From: Marinomonas shanghaiensis
Lineage (GTDB): Bacteria; Pseudomonadota; Gammaproteobacteria; Pseudomonadales; Marinomonadaceae
Assembly (NCBI RefSeq): GCF_003259175.1
Contig: NZ_QGOK01000011.1
Location: 116,844 to 180,843 of the forward strand
DNA length: 64,000 bases
Direction of reading: 5' to 3'
Part shown: positions 63,811-64,000 of the stretch, piece after piece
Numbering within the stretch: position 1 is the stretch's first letter
Layout: each line of letters opens with the position of its first letter
Notes under the pieces: generated by a model
Databases searched by the model: none
What the model was told of the DNA's origin: nothing
The model's input: the letters and a program-made list of their open reading frames with translations, nothing else
Position numbers and translations under genes: made by a program

Positions 63811-64000
63811 CCTGTAAGTCGTGCCTTTAGGCCGACAAAAAACTCACCACGACACATTACGTCTTGTCGGGCTAAAGCCGCGACCTACAAAAATTGAATC
63901 ACCTGTAAGTCGTGCCTTTAGGCCGACAAAAAACTCACCACGACATATTACGTCTTGTTGGGCTAAAGTCGCGACCTACAAAAATTGAATCATCTGTAAG
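63811..64000. repeat. 91-bp tandem array of an extragenic palindrome (REP-like)
   Basis: Units start at 63811, 63902 and 63993 (the third cut by the window edge), with 91-bp period and ~95% identity. Each unit holds a 24-bp imperfect inverted repeat: TGTAAGTCGTGCCTTTAGGC at the left and its near-complement GGGCTAAAGCCGCGACCTAC ~45 bp away. Repeats built on TGTAGGTCG-GCTTTAGC arms are typical of REP/BIME elements in gammaproteobacteria. It also ends the accessory region. Confidence 0.85.

Noticed and set aside
63811..64000. Terminal repeat array considered as a CRISPR array
   Set aside because: The whole 91-bp unit repeats, including the would-be spacer, and no cas gene is present; it is a tandem palindrome repeat.

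Overview
The window looks like a chromosome segment of a marine gammaproteobacterium, most likely an Oceanospirillales member close to Marinomonas. I infer this from the moderate GC content and the gene set (OpgGH, DabAB, an Fe-siderophore uptake operon, class 5 fimbriae). No rRNA or tRNA gene is visible, so the genus is only a guess.

Layout. 1-1413: the N-terminal part of a Fic-family gene running off the left edge, preceded by a cluster of TTGGCGCAATT repeats, then gene debris (a DUF5655-like tail and a decayed IS3 OrfA piece). 1414-11198: a BvgAS/EvgAS-type response regulator and hybrid kinase facing a complete alpha-fimbria (CS1/CFA-I type) locus with chaperone, two pilins, usher and tip adhesin. 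Three fimbrial transcription units each carry the same TCGGAC-N3-TCTGA palindrome upstream. 11397-16559: a pirin and opgGH (osmoregulated periplasmic glucans). 16650-23608: TonB receptor, ATPase, two permeases, binding protein and AraC regulator for siderophore-iron uptake. 23763-28808: the DabA/DabB inorganic-carbon pump with a divergent LysR regulator.

29109-63799 is the accessory and most unusual part. A 2359-residue polyketide synthase (FAAL-KS-AT-KR-ACP-TE) with a translationally coupled Asp/Asn beta-hydroxylase-like gene runs rightward. A nine-gene, about 22-kb operon runs leftward into it. That operon encodes a 215-residue protein, two Gly-rich repeat proteins, a tandem lipase_3-like protein with one altered nucleophile site, a 3162-residue DUF6603 protein, and four further proteins of 509, 331, 1324 and 474 residues that I do not recognise. 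Two more 2-oxoglutarate/Fe(II) oxygenases sit at its upstream end, and three small unknown genes sit left of the PKS. None of the large operon proteins shows a signal peptide, and the window has no dedicated secretion system.

The strongest new signal is a 16-bp direct repeat, GTGTAA-N4-GTGTAA. It occurs four times in the intergenic DNA of this block, always oriented toward the next gene: before the 322-aa gene, the 104-aa gene, the PKS and the 22-kb operon. Three copies have a TAnnnT/TATAAC-like hexamer exactly 23 bases downstream. This ties the PKS and the giant-protein operon into one probable regulon, controlled by an OmpR-type regulator encoded elsewhere. The reasonable reading is one co-regulated system that makes a hydroxylated acyl product together with very large beta-rich proteins. 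Its actual function cannot be read from the sequence.

The right edge (63811-64000) is a 91-bp tandem array of an extragenic palindrome.
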